Source: Nostoc sp. ATCC 53789 (GTDB lineage: Bacteria > Cyanobacteriota > Cyanobacteriia > Cyanobacteriales > Nostocaceae). From it: a DNA stretch of 54,032 nucleotides. Under the pieces are notes generated by a model. That model was not told the DNA's origin and did not search any database. It saw nothing but the letters and a program-made list of their open reading frames with translations. Where the stretch lies: NCBI RefSeq assembly GCF_009873495.1, contig NZ_CP046710.1, forward strand, positions 1 through 54,032. Direction: 5' to 3'. Shown here piece by piece: positions 53,822 through 54,032 of the stretch. Both the position numbers and the translations under genes were made by a program. Positions within the stretch are counted from its first letter, which is position 1. Each line of letters begins with the position of its first letter.

Positions 53822-54032
53822 TCAAACCCATTTCAACAATCCTTTAGTTCGGGTTTGGCGGAGTGCTATTCGCAGGAGGAATCTGATGATTTTATCTAGT
53901 CCACCGCCTAGAGGTCCATAATTAATAGTAGTTCCAGAAAGAGAGGCTTTAGGTCTCAAGCCATCAATATATATCCATTCCATTGCTGCTGCCGGAGAGA
54001 GAAGCTGACAATAATGCATTCCACTTGCAGAA
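53822..54032 (-). CDS. C-terminal end of an unidentified protein, 5' part beyond the window
   Basis: About 69 residues open to the window edge: SASGMHYCQLLSPAAAMEWI, then YIDGLRPKASLSGTTINYGP and a basic helical end (RFLLRIALRQTRTKGLLKWV). An internal ATG at 54019 is unlikely to be the start since the frame stays open. It converges on asnB, with 36 bases between the stops. The family is not recognised. Confidence 0.45.
   Translation of the reverse strand, partial: SASGMHYCQLLSPAAAMEWIYIDGLRPKASLSGTTINYGPLGGGLDKIIRFLLRIALRQTRTKGLLKWV

Overview
The window reads as filamentous, probably heterocystous (Nostocales-type) cyanobacterial DNA. It carries a typical cyanobacterial psbA with the 16-residue C-terminal extension, scattered HIP1-like GCGATCGC sites, and a very large accessory fraction. 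Plasmid functions recur along it: two ParA-type ATPases, an actin-like ParM with small DNA-binding partners, a relaxase with MobC, a P4/D5-type primase-helicase, and a coupling-protein-like membrane ATPase. I infer a large plasmid, or a plasmid-derived integrated region, assembled from several modules.

Layout. 1-3.2 kb: a partial alpha/beta hydrolase and two membrane proteins, all on the minus strand. 3.6-7.6 kb: a small unknown protein, then a parA / small partner / DUF4365 / unknown operon followed by a tyrosine recombinase. 7.8-13.0 kb: a minus-strand sulfate assimilation operon (cysE, sat, sir, Fe-S-type cysH, thioredoxin-fold protein); cysE is interrupted in a 9-nt homopolymer. 13.4-20.5 kb: a vanadium haloperoxidase with a CARDB domain, a double cupin, a GST, a TetR regulator, an LctP-type permease and a haem-oxygenase-like oxidase. 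ATCTA-N-TAGAT palindromes occur near the GST and as an array beside the oxidase, which suggests one regulon.

20.8-26.9 kb: a Tn7-like module made of fused TnsA-TnsB plus TnsC, with no TniQ nearby, followed by gene-free DNA containing large palindromes. 26.9-33.5 kb: a mobilisation region (relaxase whose C-terminal half is one frame away, MobC, ParA-like ATPase, coiled-coil membrane protein), split by an IS110-family element and rich in hairpins. 33.5-42.5 kb: a minus-strand transfer-like operon interrupted by a second Tn7/Tn5053-like transposon (35775-40030; TnsB, TnsC, tyrosine recombinase, long inverted ends). The flanks of this transposon are two diverged copies of the same gene, so the junction looks like a recombination product and not a simple insertion.

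42.2-49.1 kb: the plasmid maintenance core (ParM and a small partner, a 49-residue ribbon-helix-helix-like protein, a GTTTC/GAAAC repeat array, primase-helicase, and an unknown protein). 49.1-50.2 kb: psbA, encoding an E130-type D1 but broken by one inserted base. 50.2-51.9 kb holds no convincing gene apart from one possible HTH remnant. 51.9-53.8 kb is an asparagine synthetase, followed by the end of an unidentified minus-strand gene.
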